Positions 33,785 to 43,927 of a stretch of 64,000 nt of DNA are shown one piece after another (the first letter of the stretch is position 1; every line of letters starts with the position of its first letter). Both the position numbers and the translations under genes were made by a program. Under the pieces are notes generated by a model. That model had not been told where the DNA came from and searched no databases. It saw nothing but the letters and a program-made list of their open reading frames with translations. Location of the stretch: assembly GCF_003014555.1 (NCBI RefSeq), contig NZ_PYGE01000001.1, positions 310,001 through 374,000 on the forward strand, written 5' to 3'. Origin of the DNA: Haloactinopolyspora alba (lineage in GTDB: Bacteria > Actinomycetota > Actinomycetes > Jiangellales > Jiangellaceae).

Positions 33785-35626
33785 ATGGGCCACTACAAGT
33801 CCAACCTGCGCGACATCGAGTTCACCCTGTTCGAGGTTCTGGGCAGCGGGGAGCTGCTCGGTCACGGCAGGTACGCCGACTTCGACGTCGACACCGCCCG
33901 CAGCATCCTGGCCGAGATCGACCGGATGAGCCGCGACGAGCTCGCCGAGCCGTACGCGGACTCCGACCGCAATCCTCCGGTGTTCGATCCCGAGGACGGC
34001 AGTGTCGCCGTGTCCGAGCCTTTCAAGACGAGCTACCAGGCACTCATGAACTCCGAGGTGTGGCGGTTCGGGCTGCCCGAGGGTCTCGGCGGGACACCGC
34101 TGCCGCTGTCGATCTTCTGGGGCGGCGCCGAGCTGATCCTCGGCGCCAACGCCGCGGCCTGGATGTACTCCTCCGGCCCCGCGTTCGCCAGCGTCATCTG
34201 GAACAACGGCACCGAGACACAGCAGCGCATCGCCGAGATCATGATCGAGCGGCAGTGGGCGGCCACCATGGTGCTCACCGAGCCCGACGCCGGCTCGGAC
34301 GTCGGCGCCGGCAGGGCCAGGGCCTACCCACAGGACGACGGCAGCTGGCACATCGAGGGCGTCAAGCGGTTCATCACCTCCGGCGAGCACGACATGTCCG
34401 AGAACATCGTCCATCTCGTCCTCGCCCGCCCGGTCGGCGTCGAGGGCGCCGGCGGGCCCGGCACGAAGGGGCTGTCGCTGTTCATCGTGCCCAAGTTCCG
34501 GTTCGATCACGTCACCGGCGAGCTCGGTGAGCGCAACGGCGTCCGCGCCACCAACCTCGAGAAGAAGATGGGGCTGAAGGTCTCGTCGACCTGCGAGCTG
34601 ACGTTCGGCGACGGCGAGCCCGCCGCCGGATACCTGCTCGGCGAGGTGCACGACGGCATCGCCCAGATGTTCCAGGTCATCGAGTACGCGCGGATGATGG
34701 TGGGGACCAAGGCGATCGCCACGCTCTCGTCGGGCTACCTGAACGCGCTGGAGTACGCGAAGGAACGCGTCCAGGGTGCCGACCTGACCCGCGCCACGGA
34801 CAAGACCGCGCCACGGGTCACCATCACCCATCACCCGGACGTCCGCCGCTCGCTGATGACCCAGAAGGCACACGCCGAGGGGATGCGCGCGCTCGTGCTC
34901 TACACCGCGACCATGCAGGAGCGGGTGGCCGAGGCCGCCGCCCGCGGCGAGACGGACGAGCAGGCCGAGCGGGTGAACGACCTGCTGCTGCCGATCGTCA
35001 AGGGGTACGGCTCCGAGCGGTCCTGGGTGCTGCTCGGCTCCGAGTCGCTGCAGACGTTCGGCGGCTCCGGGTTCCTGCAGGACTACCCGCTCGAGCAGTA
35101 CGTCCGTGACGCCAAGATCGACACCCTGTACGAGGGCACCACCGCGATCCAGGGCCAGGACCTGCTCTTCCGCAAGATCGTGAAGGACGACGGGCAGGCC
35201 ATCGGCTGGCTGTCCCAGCAGATCCGGGCCACGCTGGCCGACGAGGCCGGGGGCGGGCGCCTGAAGGTCGAGCGCGAGCTCCTGGCCACCGCGCTCGACG
35301 ACGTCCAGGGCATGCTGGGCACCCTGGTCGGCTTCCTGACCTCCGGCGACCCGCGTGACGTCTACAAGGTCGGGCAGAACACCACCCGGTTCCTGCTCGC
35401 GGCCGGCGACCTGGTGGTCGCCTGGCTGCTGGTGCGGCAGGCGGCCGTCGCGCTGAGCAAGCTGGACGCCGACGACGTCACCACGAAGGACACCGCGTTC
35501 TACCAGGGCAAGGTGGCGGCGGCGCAGTTCTTCACCCGGCAGGTGCTGCCCCGCCTTACCACCGAGCGCGCCGTCGTCGACGGCACCGACAACGCGCTCA
35601 TGGACCTCGACGAAGCCGCGTTCTAG
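33785..35626 (+). CDS. fadE5: FadE5-type acyl-CoA dehydrogenase
   Basis: A 613-residue flavoenzyme that makes the first double bond in fatty-acyl-CoA beta-oxidation. Length and sequence track Mycobacterium FadE5 along the whole chain, starting from the N-terminal [11 protein letters not shown]. It shows [15 protein letters not shown] (substrate/FAD region), [15 protein letters not shown], and the catalytic-base motif [13 protein letters not shown] near residue 455. The extended C-terminal helical domain ([16 protein letters not shown]) is present. GGAGG stands before ATG 33785. It is convergent with the helicase and their ends overlap by four bases. Confidence 0.95.
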   Translation: MGHYKSNLRDIEFTLFEVLGSGELLGHGRYADFDVDTARSILAEIDRMSRDELAEPYADSDRNPPVFDPEDGSVAVSEPFKTSYQALMNSEVWRFGLPEGLGGTPLPLSIFWGGAELILGANAAAWMYSSGPAFASVIWNNGTETQQRIAEIMIERQWAATMVLTEPDAGSDVGAGRARAYPQDDGSWHIEGVKRFITSGEHDMSENIVHLVLARPVGVEGAGGPGTKGLSLFIVPKFRFDHVTGELGERNGVRATNLEKKMGLKVSSTCELTFGDGEPAAGYLLGEVHDGIAQMFQVIEYARMMVGTKAIATLSSGYLNALEYAKERVQGADLTRATDKTAPRVTITHHPDVRRSLMTQKAHAEGMRALVLYTATMQERVAEAAARGETDEQAERVNDLLLPIVKGYGSERSWVLLGSESLQTFGGSGFLQDYPLEQYVRDAKIDTLYEGTTAIQGQDLLFRKIVKDDGQAIGWLSQQIRATLADEAGGGRLKVERELLATALDDVQGMLGTLVGFLTSGDPRDVYKVGQNTTRFLLAAGDLVVAWLLVRQAAVALSKLDADDVTTKDTAFYQGKVAAAQFFTRQVLPRLTTERAVVDGTDNALMDLDEAAF

Positions 35627-37116
35627 GCGCCGGCACGCCCCCGCGACCGGTCGCGGTTGTCACGACGGCGGCGGTTCTGCTGCGGGCGGGCGTTGTTGCG
35701 GCGAGGCGCACTGCGCGACGGCTCCGGCACCGCCATCGTCGGCGCCTGTGTCAGCGACGACGGGGTGATGGCACCGTCCACGGCTCGCGCGTCGACGTTC
35801 TTGGCGTCGACGCCGGCCTTGCGGAACAGCTCGCCGAGGTTCCTGGCCTGCCCGGGCGTCGCCACCGTCACGACGGCGCCGGAGGCGCCGGCGCGCGCCG
35901 TGCGCCCGGACCGGTGCAGGTACGACTTCGGCTCGCCGGCCGGGTCGAAGTGCACGACCAGGCCGACACCGTCGACGTGGATGCCCCGCGCGGCCACGTC
36001 CGTGGCCACGACGACCTTCGCCTGGCCGCTGCGGAACCGGTCCAGGTTCCGCTCGCGGACCCGCTGGGACAGGTCGCCGTGCAGGTCGACCGCGGGGACT
36101 CCGGCGCCCTCGAGGTCCTCGGCGAGCCTGGTCGCGCCGCCCTTGGTCCGGGTGAACACGATGCTGCGCGGGTTGGCCCGCAGCAGGTCGGTGGTGACGT
36201 CGATCTTGTTGTGCGGGCCCACCACCAGCACGTGGTGGTCCATGGTCGTGATCGAGCCGGCGTCCGGGTCGATCTCGTGCCGCGCCGGCGTCGTGAGGTG
36301 ACGACGGACCAGCCGGTCGACGTCACCGTCCAGCGTCGCCGAGAGCAGCAGCCGCTGACCCCCCGCGGGCGTGCGGCCGAGCAGGTCGTCGATGACCGGG
36401 AAGAACCCCAGGTCGCACAGGTGGTCGGCTTCGTCCAGCGTGACCATCTCGACGGACTCGAGCTTGCAGGCGCCCCGGTCCACCAGGTCGCCGAGACGTC
36501 CGGGGGTGGCGACGACGATGTCGGCTCCACGGTCGAGGCGGCGGATCTGCCGGTCGTACGGCGAGCCGCCGTACACCGTGACCATCCGCAACCCCAGCGC
36601 GTCGGCCAGGGGCTCGATGGCCTTCGAGACCTGACCGGCCAGCTCGCGGGTCGGCACGATGATCAGCGCCCGGGGATGGTTCGGCTGGCTGCGGCCACCG
36701 GCGAGACGTGCCAGCACCGGCAGCCCGAAGGCCAGCGTCTTGCCGGAACCGGTGCGCGCCCGGCCCAGAACGTCGCTTCCGGCCATGGCGTCGGGCAGCA
36801 CCGCCGCCTGCACCGCGGTGGGCTCGACGATGCCGTCGACACCGAGGATGCGCACGACCTTCTCGGGCACACCGAGGCCGGTGAACACCGACCCCGCCGG
36901 GTCGAACGCCTCGATGGCGGCCTTGCGTGCCGGGTCGACCGTCCGCCGTTGCGACGGGCCGCCTCCGGAACGGCGGTCGCCCTTGCGGTTCGGGCGACGG
37001 CCACCGGCGCGGTCGTCGCGACGCGGTCCTCGACCCGAGCGCTGGTCGGAGCGCTGGCCGCTCCGTTGCGGGTGGCTGGTGGATCCTGTGGGCAGGCTGG
37101 CGCGATCGTGCGGCAT
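35623..37116 (-). CDS. DEAD-box RNA helicase
   Basis: A 497-residue ATP-dependent RNA helicase. An Arg/Gly-rich N-terminal tail of about 65 residues precedes the helicase core. Motifs: Q-motif region [12 protein letters not shown], Walker [24 protein letters not shown] in [14 protein letters not shown] in [10 protein letters not shown], and [10 protein letters not shown] in domain 2. The C-terminal tail is again basic ([19 protein letters not shown]), typical of RNA-binding tails in cold-shock helicases. ATG 37116 is preferred to the GTG three codons earlier, because GGAG stands 8 bases upstream. Likely role: RNA unwinding in ribosome assembly or mRNA decay. Confidence 0.92.
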   Translation of the reverse strand: MPHDRASLPTGSTSHPQRSGQRSDQRSGRGPRRDDRAGGRRPNRKGDRRSGGGPSQRRTVDPARKAAIEAFDPAGSVFTGLGVPEKVVRILGVDGIVEPTAVQAAVLPDAMAGSDVLGRARTGSGKTLAFGLPVLARLAGGRSQPNHPRALIIVPTRELAGQVSKAIEPLADALGLRMVTVYGGSPYDRQIRRLDRGADIVVATPGRLGDLVDRGACKLESVEMVTLDEADHLCDLGFFPVIDDLLGRTPAGGQRLLLSATLDGDVDRLVRRHLTTPARHEIDPDAGSITTMDHHVLVVGPHNKIDVTTDLLRANPRSIVFTRTKGGATRLAEDLEGAGVPAVDLHGDLSQRVRERNLDRFRSGQAKVVVATDVAARGIHVDGVGLVVHFDPAGEPKSYLHRSGRTARAGASGAVVTVATPGQARNLGELFRKAGVDAKNVDARAVDGAITPSSLTQAPTMAVPEPSRSAPRRNNARPQQNRRRRDNRDRSRGRAGA

Positions 37117-37412
37117 GGACGGCACTCCGGTCCGGTTGAACAGCGGGCGCGCTCCCGGCGCGCCGGCGCGGGTGCGTCAGCGCGATGAGCCTCAGGGGCG
37201 CGGTACCCGACTTTCCCTTGGACGTTCCACCGTCATAGAACTCGGGCACGAGAACGGGCCCGTCGTGAACACGGACCCGTGGCTGAGATCAAGTCTACCG
37301 GTTCCGGCCCCTTGGCACACATCGGGACCGGGAGAGCCACGTCACGCGGCGGCAATTCACCCGGCTACCATGGCCCCGACCCGCCAGAGCCGACGAGCGA
37401 GGGTGCCGCCGC

Positions 37413-38399
37413 GTGTCCGCAGACACCGTTCCAGACGAAAGCACCCGCGTGCCCGATGCCGGTGACGACGTCCTGGTGGTCCGGTCGCTGGTCCGGCGCT
37501 TCGGCGGCATCACCGCGGTGGACGACGTCTCGTTCCGGATCGGGCAGGGTGAGACCTACGGGCTGCTCGGTCCGAACGGCGCGGGAAAGACCACCACGAT
37601 CTCCATGGTCGCCGGCCTGATCCGCGCCGACAGCGGCGCCACGCTCGTCAACGGACGTGAGATGGGCCCCGACCGGGTCGACGTCAAGCACCACATCGGC
37701 CTGGTGCCGCAGAACCTGGCCATCTATCCCGACCTCACGGGTCGCGAGAACCTCCGGTACTTCGGCCGGCTGCAGCGGCTCGGCCGGGAAGCACTCGACC
37801 GCCGCGTCGACGAGGTGCTCGAGCTCATCGGCCTGACCGACCGCGCCGGCGACCTCACCAAGGAGTACTCCGGCGGCATGAAACGCCGGCTCAACATCGG
37901 GATCGGCCTGCTGCACCAACCCCGCCTGCTGATCCTGGACGAGCCGACGGTCGGCGTCGACCCGCAGTCGCGCCACGCCATCCTGGAATCCGTGGAGGCC
38001 CTGTCCGTCGAGGGCATGGCCGTGCTGTACACCACCCACTACATGGAGGAGGCCGAGCGGCTCTGCGACCGCATCGGCATCATCGACGAGGGGCGGATCC
38101 AGGCCGAGGGCAGCCGCGACGAGCTGGTCCGCCTCACCGGCGGTGTCGACCACATCCGCCTGAACGGTTCCGGCGACATCGACGTCGCCGCCGACGCCCT
38201 GCGCGAGCTGCCCGAGGTCGAACAGGTCGATGCCGACCGGCGCACGCTCTACCTCACGGTGCGCGACGCACCCACCGCCGTCGCTCGCATCGTCACGTCC
38301 GCCACCCGGGCGGGCTTGTCGCTGACCGACGTCGAGATCACCCGGCCTGACCTGGAATCGGTGTTCCTGCATCTCACCGGCAAGGCGCTGCGAGACTGA
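37413..38399 (+). CDS. ABC exporter ATP-binding subunit (DrrA-type)
   Basis: A 328-residue ATPase. Walker A GPNGAGKTTT lies at about residue 53, the Q-loop in GLVPQNLAIYPDLT, the ABC signature YSGGMKRRLNIGIGLLHQP near 157, Walker B LLILDEP and the switch His in TTHYMEEAE. The C-terminal extension after about residue 240 is of the type seen in DrrA/NodI proteins. It is followed within two bases by two ABC-2 permeases, so the unit is an exporter of lipids, antibiotics or polymers. The substrate is not evident. GTG 37413 is the start. Confidence 0.93.
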   Translation: MSADTVPDESTRVPDAGDDVLVVRSLVRRFGGITAVDDVSFRIGQGETYGLLGPNGAGKTTTISMVAGLIRADSGATLVNGREMGPDRVDVKHHIGLVPQNLAIYPDLTGRENLRYFGRLQRLGREALDRRVDEVLELIGLTDRAGDLTKEYSGGMKRRLNIGIGLLHQPRLLILDEPTVGVDPQSRHAILESVEALSVEGMAVLYTTHYMEEAERLCDRIGIIDEGRIQAEGSRDELVRLTGGVDHIRLNGSGDIDVAADALRELPEVEQVDADRRTLYLTVRDAPTAVARIVTSATRAGLSLTDVEITRPDLESVFLHLTGKALRD

Positions 38400-38400
38400 C

Positions 38401-39567
38401 ATGCGCCAGCTGTTCATGATCGTCGGGTTCGACCTGCGCCAGCGCATCCGGGACAGGTCCGTCCTGCTCTTCGGCCTGGTGGTCCCGCTCGCGCTCATGG
38501 GCGTGCTGAACCTGCTGTTCAGCGGTCTCGACGAGAGCACCGAGCTGCAGCCGGTGACCGTCGCGGCGAGCGTCCCCGCCGACGACCCGCTCGCGAGCGC
38601 GATCACCGGGGCGCTGCAAGGGATCGGCGCCATGGACGTCACGGTGCGCGAGGTGCCCGCCGACGAGGTGCGCGACCGCACCGCCGACGGCGACGCGACC
38701 CTCGGCATCACCGTGCCCGAGGGCTTCACACCGGCGTTGACCTCCGGCGAACAGACCCGGGTACAGATCGTCGAAGGAGACGGCGGCGGGCTCGAGTCCG
38801 ACGTGCTGATCTCGGTGACCCGGGGAACGGTCGACCGGCTCACCGCCGGCGCCGAGGCCACCGCGGCCGGCAGAGCGCAGGGCCTCCCGCCGGACGAGCT
38901 CGCCCGCATCGCCCGGGAGGCCGCCGCTGTCGGCGACCGCATCGCACTGGCCGAAGGGCGCGCGGCCGACCACCAGCTGACCTCGCGCGGCACCCTCGTC
39001 GCCGGCCAGGCAGGACTGTTCCTGCTGTTCACCGTCGGCTTCGGTGTGCTCGGGCTGCTCGCCGAACGAGAGCAGGGCACCATGGCGCGGCTGCAGTCCA
39101 TGCCGATGCGCCCGTCCACCGTCGTGGCGGCGAAAGCGCTGACCGGCTTCCTGCTCGGCGTGTTCGCGACGTCGTTCCTGCTGACCGTGGGGTCCATGCT
39201 GTTCGGGGTCGACTTCGGCGACGTGTTCTCGGTGGCGGTGCTGGTCGTGGGCGTCGTCGCCGCAGCGACGTCGCTGACCTTCGTCGTCGCCAGGATCGCC
39301 CGGACCGCGGAACAGGCCAACGTCGTACAGTCGATCATCGCCGTGGTGCTCGGCATGGCCGGCGGCGCCTTCTTCCCGATCCCGGCGAGCGGATGGGCCG
39401 CGACGATCATCGATCTGAACCCGATCGCGGCGTTCATCGCGGGACTCGGCATCACGTCCGGAGGCGGCGACGTGGCGGACCTCGGCACACCTCTGCTGAT
39501 CATGGTCGGGTTCGGAGCCACCTGTCTGCTGGTCTCCCGGCTGATCCCGGATCGGGCGGCGGCATGA
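38401..39567 (+). CDS. ABC-2 type permease subunit 1
   Basis: A 388-residue permease: one N-terminal transmembrane helix (about 20-40), a large extracytoplasmic domain of about 150 residues, then five more helices. It has the ABC-2 EREQGTMARLQSMPM coupling segment near residue 222. Its gene follows the ATPase after one base and overlaps the next permease as ATGA. The two permeases are probably a heterodimeric channel for the same ATPase. Confidence 0.88.
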   Translation: MRQLFMIVGFDLRQRIRDRSVLLFGLVVPLALMGVLNLLFSGLDESTELQPVTVAASVPADDPLASAITGALQGIGAMDVTVREVPADEVRDRTADGDATLGITVPEGFTPALTSGEQTRVQIVEGDGGGLESDVLISVTRGTVDRLTAGAEATAAGRAQGLPPDELARIAREAAAVGDRIALAEGRAADHQLTSRGTLVAGQAGLFLLFTVGFGVLGLLAEREQGTMARLQSMPMRPSTVVAAKALTGFLLGVFATSFLLTVGSMLFGVDFGDVFSVAVLVVGVVAAATSLTFVVARIARTAEQANVVQSIIAVVLGMAGGAFFPIPASGWAATIIDLNPIAAFIAGLGITSGGGDVADLGTPLLIMVGFGATCLLVSRLIPDRAAA

Positions 39568-40727
39568 GGCCCGCATTGGCGATCGGCGTCGTCGAGCTCA
39601 GGCGCTTCTTCCGGGACCGGTCGAACATCTTCTTCGTGTTCATCTTCCCGCTGCTGCTGGTGCTCGTCATCGGGCTGCAGTTCGGCGAGAACAGCTCACA
39701 GGGGCGGGTGGCCGTCGCGGGCGACGGCTCGGCGCTGCGGACCGCCGTGGTGGACGAGCTCGAAGCCGACGACGTCACCGTGACCTTCGACGACGCCGAC
39801 GACGTGCGCGAACAGCTGGCGCGCGGACGCAGCGACGTCGGCCTGTTCGTCTCCGACCGGGCGGCCCGGGCGTTCGACGAGGGCGAGAACGTCCGCATCG
39901 AGATCGTCACCGCCGCTCAGTCCGGCTCGCAGGCCACCGTGCAGGACGTACGCGCCGCCGTGCGGGCCGTCGGCGTCGAGCAGAGCCAGGTCACCGCGTT
40001 GACGACCGCCGGGCTGGACGAGGAGGCGGCACAGGATGCGCTGGCGCGAGCCCGCGAGACGATCCAGCCGCCCGAGGTGAGCGTGTCGAACGTCGACGAG
40101 CTCGCGCAGGAGTTCAGCGGCGTCGGCCAGTTCGACGTGGGTGCCGCCCAGCAGACGCTGCTGTTCGTGTTCCTGATCTCGCTGGCGGGATCGGCCACGC
40201 TGATCCAGGCCCGGCGTGAGGGCGTCGTCGCCCGCACCCTGGCCGCGCCGGTGTCCGCCGCTCAGGTGATCGCCGGCCAGGTGCTCGGCCGGTTCGTGAT
40301 CGCCATGCTCCAGGGCGGTTACATCATGGCGGCCTCCTCGCTGTTGTTCGGCGTCGCCTGGGGCAACATCGCGCTGGCCCTGCTGATCCTGAGCATGTTC
40401 TGCGTCGTGGCCGCCGCGGCCGCCATGGTCATCGGCTCGGTGATGGACAACGACTCCGCCGCGTCCGGCGTGGGCGTGGGCACCGGTCTGGTCCTCGCCG
40501 GACTGGGCGGGTCCATGCTCCCGCTGGAACTCTTCCCGGACGGCATGCGCACGATCGCCGACTTCACGCCGCACGCCTGGGGCTACGAGGCCTTCGCCGA
40601 GATCCAGCGCCACGGCGCCGGGCTGGTGGACATCCTGCCCTCGATCGGCGTGCTCGCCGCCATGGCCGCCGTGCTGCTGGCCCTCGGCTCGTGGCTGCTG
40701 CGGCGCTCGCTCGCCCGCGCGCTCTGA
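39564..40727 (+). CDS. ABC-2 type permease subunit 2
   Basis: A 387-residue permease with the same plan as its neighbour: first helix near residues 20-37 (IFFVFIFPLLLVLVIGL), a large external domain, five C-terminal helices and the coupling segment ARREGVVARTLAAPVSA near residue 215. ATG 39564 overlaps the upstream TGA, so translation is coupled. A 14-bp stem-loop that starts in its last codons ends the operon. Confidence 0.88.
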   Translation: MRPALAIGVVELRRFFRDRSNIFFVFIFPLLLVLVIGLQFGENSSQGRVAVAGDGSALRTAVVDELEADDVTVTFDDADDVREQLARGRSDVGLFVSDRAARAFDEGENVRIEIVTAAQSGSQATVQDVRAAVRAVGVEQSQVTALTTAGLDEEAAQDALARARETIQPPEVSVSNVDELAQEFSGVGQFDVGAAQQTLLFVFLISLAGSATLIQARREGVVARTLAAPVSAAQVIAGQVLGRFVIAMLQGGYIMAASSLLFGVAWGNIALALLILSMFCVVAAAAAMVIGSVMDNDSAASGVGVGTGLVLAGLGGSMLPLELFPDGMRTIADFTPHAWGYEAFAEIQRHGAGLVDILPSIGVLAAMAAVLLALGSWLLRRSLARAL

Positions 40728-40740
40728 GCGCGCGGGCGAG
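40710..40740. terminator. Hairpin terminator overlapping the permease stop codon
   Basis: CTCGCCCGCGCGCT and AGCGCGCGGGCGAG form a perfect 14-bp stem with a 3-base loop. The TGA of the permease (40725-40727) lies in and beside the loop. It also faces the end of the convergent S9 peptidase gene and may act in both directions. Confidence 0.8.
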
Positions 40741-40761
40741 TCCGGCGACGCCGCTGCGAAC

Positions 40762-42837
40762 TCAGCCGAGCAGGGCCGGCGGCTGCCAGTCCTTGCCGAG
40801 CACGTGGTGGTCGAGGAAGGCGAGCACCGTCTGGTACCAGACCTTCGCGTGCTGCGGCGTCAGCACCCAGTGGTTCTCGTCCGGGAAGTAGAGGAACTTG
40901 TGCGGCATCTCGCCGTCGTCGCCCTCCGCCCGCGAGGCGATCTCGTACCACAGCCGCAGCGCCTCACCGATGGGCACCCGGTAGTCCTTGTCGCCGTGAA
41001 TCACCAGCATCGGCGTGGTGATGGCGTCGACGTGCCTGTGCGGCGAGTGAGCGGCGGCCATCTCCGCGCTCATCTCCTGCTCCCAGTGGAACGCCGCGTC
41101 CGTGGTGGGGCCGAACTGGTCGAGCGCCCACAGGCTGGCGTGCGTGACGATGGCATCGAACCGGTCGGTCTGCCCCGCCACCCAGTTCGCCATGTAGCCG
41201 CCGAACGAGCCACCCATGGCGGCGGTCCGCGTCTCGTCGATGTCGTCGCGGGCGACCGTGGCGTCGGTGACGGCCATCAGGTCGGTGAACGGCGCCGCAC
41301 CCCAGGCGCCCCAGCCGCGGCGGACGAAGTCCAGCCCGTAGCCGGTCGACAGCGCGGGATCGGGCAGCACCACGGCATACCCGCGGGCCACCGCGTTCCA
41401 CGGGTTCCACCGCCACGACCAGGAGTTCCACGACCCCAGCGGACCACCGTGAATCCACAGCAGCAGCGGCGCCGGGCTGGTGGCCGACGCCCCGGCCGGC
41501 AGGGCCAGCCAGGCGCGCACGCGGGTGCCGTCGCCGGCCGTGGTCTCGATCTCGGTGAGCGAACCGGGCAGTTCCGGCGGCGGGGCGGGGGCGGGCAGCC
41601 GCACCGACTCCTGGTCGGCGCGGTCGGCGGCCAGCCGGACCGGCGCCGGCGGCTCGGCGTAGGAGGTCCGCAGCGCGTACACGGTGGCGCCGTCGGGTGC
41701 GACGACGACGTCACTGTAGGCGTAGTCGTCGGCGGTCAGCCGGGTGATCGAGCCGTCGGCCACCTCGATGCGGTACACCGGCGCCCGGCCGTTCTCGTCG
41801 GCGACGACGATCAGCGCGGTGCCGTCCGGTGTCCAGCGCGCCGCGCTCGGCCAACGGTCCCAGTCGCCGGTCAGCTCGCGCATCGATCCGTCCGCCAGCG
41901 AGATCACCGCGAGGTTCATGTCGACGGGCTCGTCCGGAGTGGGCCTGCGGCTTCGGACCACCGCGACGGCGGCGCCGTCCGGGCTGATGCGCGGGTTCTC
42001 GAACTCGTAGCCCACGTCGTCGGCGAGCATCCGCCGTTCGCCGGTCGCGACGTCGACGGCCGCGAGGGCGTGCCGGAACCCGCCGCGCTCGGGAACGTTC
42101 CACATCGTCACGACGGTCGAGCCGTCCGGCGCGACGTCGTGGTCGGCCAGCTCGAGCGCACGGGCGGCATCCGGGGTCAGGTCACGCAGCTCGACCACCG
42201 GATCGTCGAGCGGTGTCTCGCCCTCGGCGAGAGCGCCCGCGAACAGACGCGGGAAGGCCGGCCCGAGGTCGTGGTCCCAGAACCGCACCGGGTACCGCTC
42301 GTGCAGGATGGCCGCGACCTTGGCCTCCTTGCGGTCCTTGCGCTTCTTCTCCTCCGACTCCTCGTCGACGGACGACGGGTGGGTGTCCGACGACACGACC
42401 ACCGTGCCCGCGTCGCGCGCGACCGCCACGCCGCCGACACCGCCCGGTCGCTTCGCGACCACGCGTGCCTCGCCGCCGTCGGCCGGCAGCTGCCACAGCA
42501 GCGGCACGGCGCCGTCGGCTCCCTCATCGGAACCGGCGTCCGGGTCCGGCCGGGCGGAGCCGAACAGCAGGGAGCCGTCGGGAAGGAACGCCGCGCCGCT
42601 CTCGCCCGTGGCGCTGCGGGTCAACCGGCGGGCGGGTCGGACACCGGCCGGGTCGACCTCCCACAGGGCGGTGACGTACTTGGTCCGGTCCGGATCGAGT
42701 GTGGCCACCGCCGTCACCAGGCGGGTGCCATCGGGGGACAGCGTCAGACCGGACGTGCGCGGCAACGCGACATAGTCGTCCAGGTCGTGGAAGGGTGTGG
42801 AGGGAGTGTCCGGAGTCGCAGGCGTAGGCTCTGTCAC
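40762..42837 (-). CDS. S9-family prolyl oligopeptidase-like serine peptidase
   Basis: A 691-residue peptidase. Residues 20-430 form a beta-propeller (repeated SPDG and TPDG strand turns), which filters peptide substrates. The alpha/beta hydrolase domain carries the oxyanion WIHGGPLGSW, the nucleophile motif GGSFGGYMANW, the acid in HGDKDYRVP and the His in FPDENHWVL, so the Ser-Asp-His triad is complete. No signal peptide is visible, so it is probably cytosolic. GTG 42837 has AAGGA upstream. It follows the LacI gene by 30 bases and could be part of the sugar operon transcript. Confidence 0.93.
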   Translation of the reverse strand: MTEPTPATPDTPSTPFHDLDDYVALPRTSGLTLSPDGTRLVTAVATLDPDRTKYVTALWEVDPAGVRPARRLTRSATGESGAAFLPDGSLLFGSARPDPDAGSDEGADGAVPLLWQLPADGGEARVVAKRPGGVGGVAVARDAGTVVVSSDTHPSSVDEESEEKKRKDRKEAKVAAILHERYPVRFWDHDLGPAFPRLFAGALAEGETPLDDPVVELRDLTPDAARALELADHDVAPDGSTVVTMWNVPERGGFRHALAAVDVATGERRMLADDVGYEFENPRISPDGAAVAVVRSRRPTPDEPVDMNLAVISLADGSMRELTGDWDRWPSAARWTPDGTALIVVADENGRAPVYRIEVADGSITRLTADDYAYSDVVVAPDGATVYALRTSYAEPPAPVRLAADRADQESVRLPAPAPPPELPGSLTEIETTAGDGTRVRAWLALPAGASATSPAPLLLWIHGGPLGSWNSWSWRWNPWNAVARGYAVVLPDPALSTGYGLDFVRRGWGAWGAAPFTDLMAVTDATVARDDIDETRTAAMGGSFGGYMANWVAGQTDRFDAIVTHASLWALDQFGPTTDAAFHWEQEMSAEMAAAHSPHRHVDAITTPMLVIHGDKDYRVPIGEALRLWYEIASRAEGDDGEMPHKFLYFPDENHWVLTPQHAKVWYQTVLAFLDHHVLGKDWQPPALLG

Positions 42838-42867
42838 GGTTCCTTGCCTATCACGCGCGTTGCCCCG

Positions 42868-43899
42868 CTACGAAGCGGATTGTCCGGCCGGCCTGGTGCT
42901 CGAGCGGACGATCAGCTCGGTCGGCACCGTCGTGACCGTGGTCTCTCCGGCGATGCCGGACCGCAACGCCTCCAACAGGGTCCCCGCCGCGATCCGGCCC
43001 TCGGCGCGGACGTCCTGCGCCACCGTGGTCAGCCCGAACAACCACGACATGTCGTGGTCGTCGACCCCGACCACCGAAAGGTCCTCCGGGATGCGCACGC
43101 CGTGGCGCCGGGCCTCGTGCATCGCACCCATCGCCACTTCGTCCGACGCCGCGAACAGCGCCGTCGGCCGCACGTCGCGCGCCCACAGCTCGGCGAACGC
43201 CGCCACCCCCGCCTCCACGGTGAACTTCGCCGGCACCGTCAGCGCGGGGTCCGGCTCGACACCGACCTCCCGCAGGACCTCGGCATAGCCGATCCGGCGA
43301 TCCGGCGAGACCGGGAACCCGAGCTGGTCGTCCGGGTCGCCACCGGCGAACGCGATCTCGCGGTGCCCCAGGCCCACGAGGTGCTCGGTCGCCATCCTGC
43401 CGACCTCGACGTCGTCGATGCGCACGCTCGGCAGCCCGGACACGATCGGCCCGACGACCATGACCGGCCGGTTCATCGCGTGCAGCGCCTCGACCTCCTC
43501 CGGTGTCAGCGGCAGGCTGGTGAGCAGCAGCGCGTCCACCCGCTTGCGCAGCAGCTGGGTGTCGAACACCCGCCTGCGGTTCGTCTCCACCTCGGACAGG
43601 TCGTAACGCAGCACGTCGAATCCGTTGGCGGCCAGCACCTCCTGTGCGCCCTCGCACACGGCGTTGAAGTACCACCCGGTCGTCGCGACCGGCGACACGA
43701 CCGCGACCGCACCGGTACGCCCGGTCGGCAGCGCGGCCGCGCTGGGCGAGGCGACATAGCCCAGCTCGGCCGCGATCTGCCGGATCTGCTCGCGGGTGGC
43801 GTCCGACACCCCGGGCAATCCACGCAGCGCCCGCGACACGGTGGCCACCGAAACACCGGCCCGGGCGGCCACGTCCACGATCCCGGTCATCTCGACCAT
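42868..43899 (-). CDS. LacI-family transcriptional regulator of the sugar ABC operon
   Basis: A 343-residue repressor. The N-terminal helix-turn-helix has VDVAARAGVSVATVSRALRG and the hinge GYVASPSAAAL. The C-terminal domain is of the sugar-binding PBP1 type (effector-binding and dimerisation) with GHREIAFAGG and SVVGVDDHDMS. It is encoded 28 bases after the second permease, inside the sugar transport operon, and a LacI-type operator stands before the operon at 47309-47322, so it should control the operon and its own expression. Confidence 0.92.
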   Translation of the reverse strand: MVEMTGIVDVAARAGVSVATVSRALRGLPGVSDATREQIRQIAAELGYVASPSAAALPTGRTGAVAVVSPVATTGWYFNAVCEGAQEVLAANGFDVLRYDLSEVETNRRRVFDTQLLRKRVDALLLTSLPLTPEEVEALHAMNRPVMVVGPIVSGLPSVRIDDVEVGRMATEHLVGLGHREIAFAGGDPDDQLGFPVSPDRRIGYAEVLREVGVEPDPALTVPAKFTVEAGVAAFAELWARDVRPTALFAASDEVAMGAMHEARRHGVRIPEDLSVVGVDDHDMSWLFGLTTVAQDVRAEGRIAAGTLLEALRSGIAGETTVTTVPTELIVRSSTRPAGQSAS

Positions 43900-43927
43900 C
43901 CAGAGTCCTGGCGACCAGTTCGTCGGC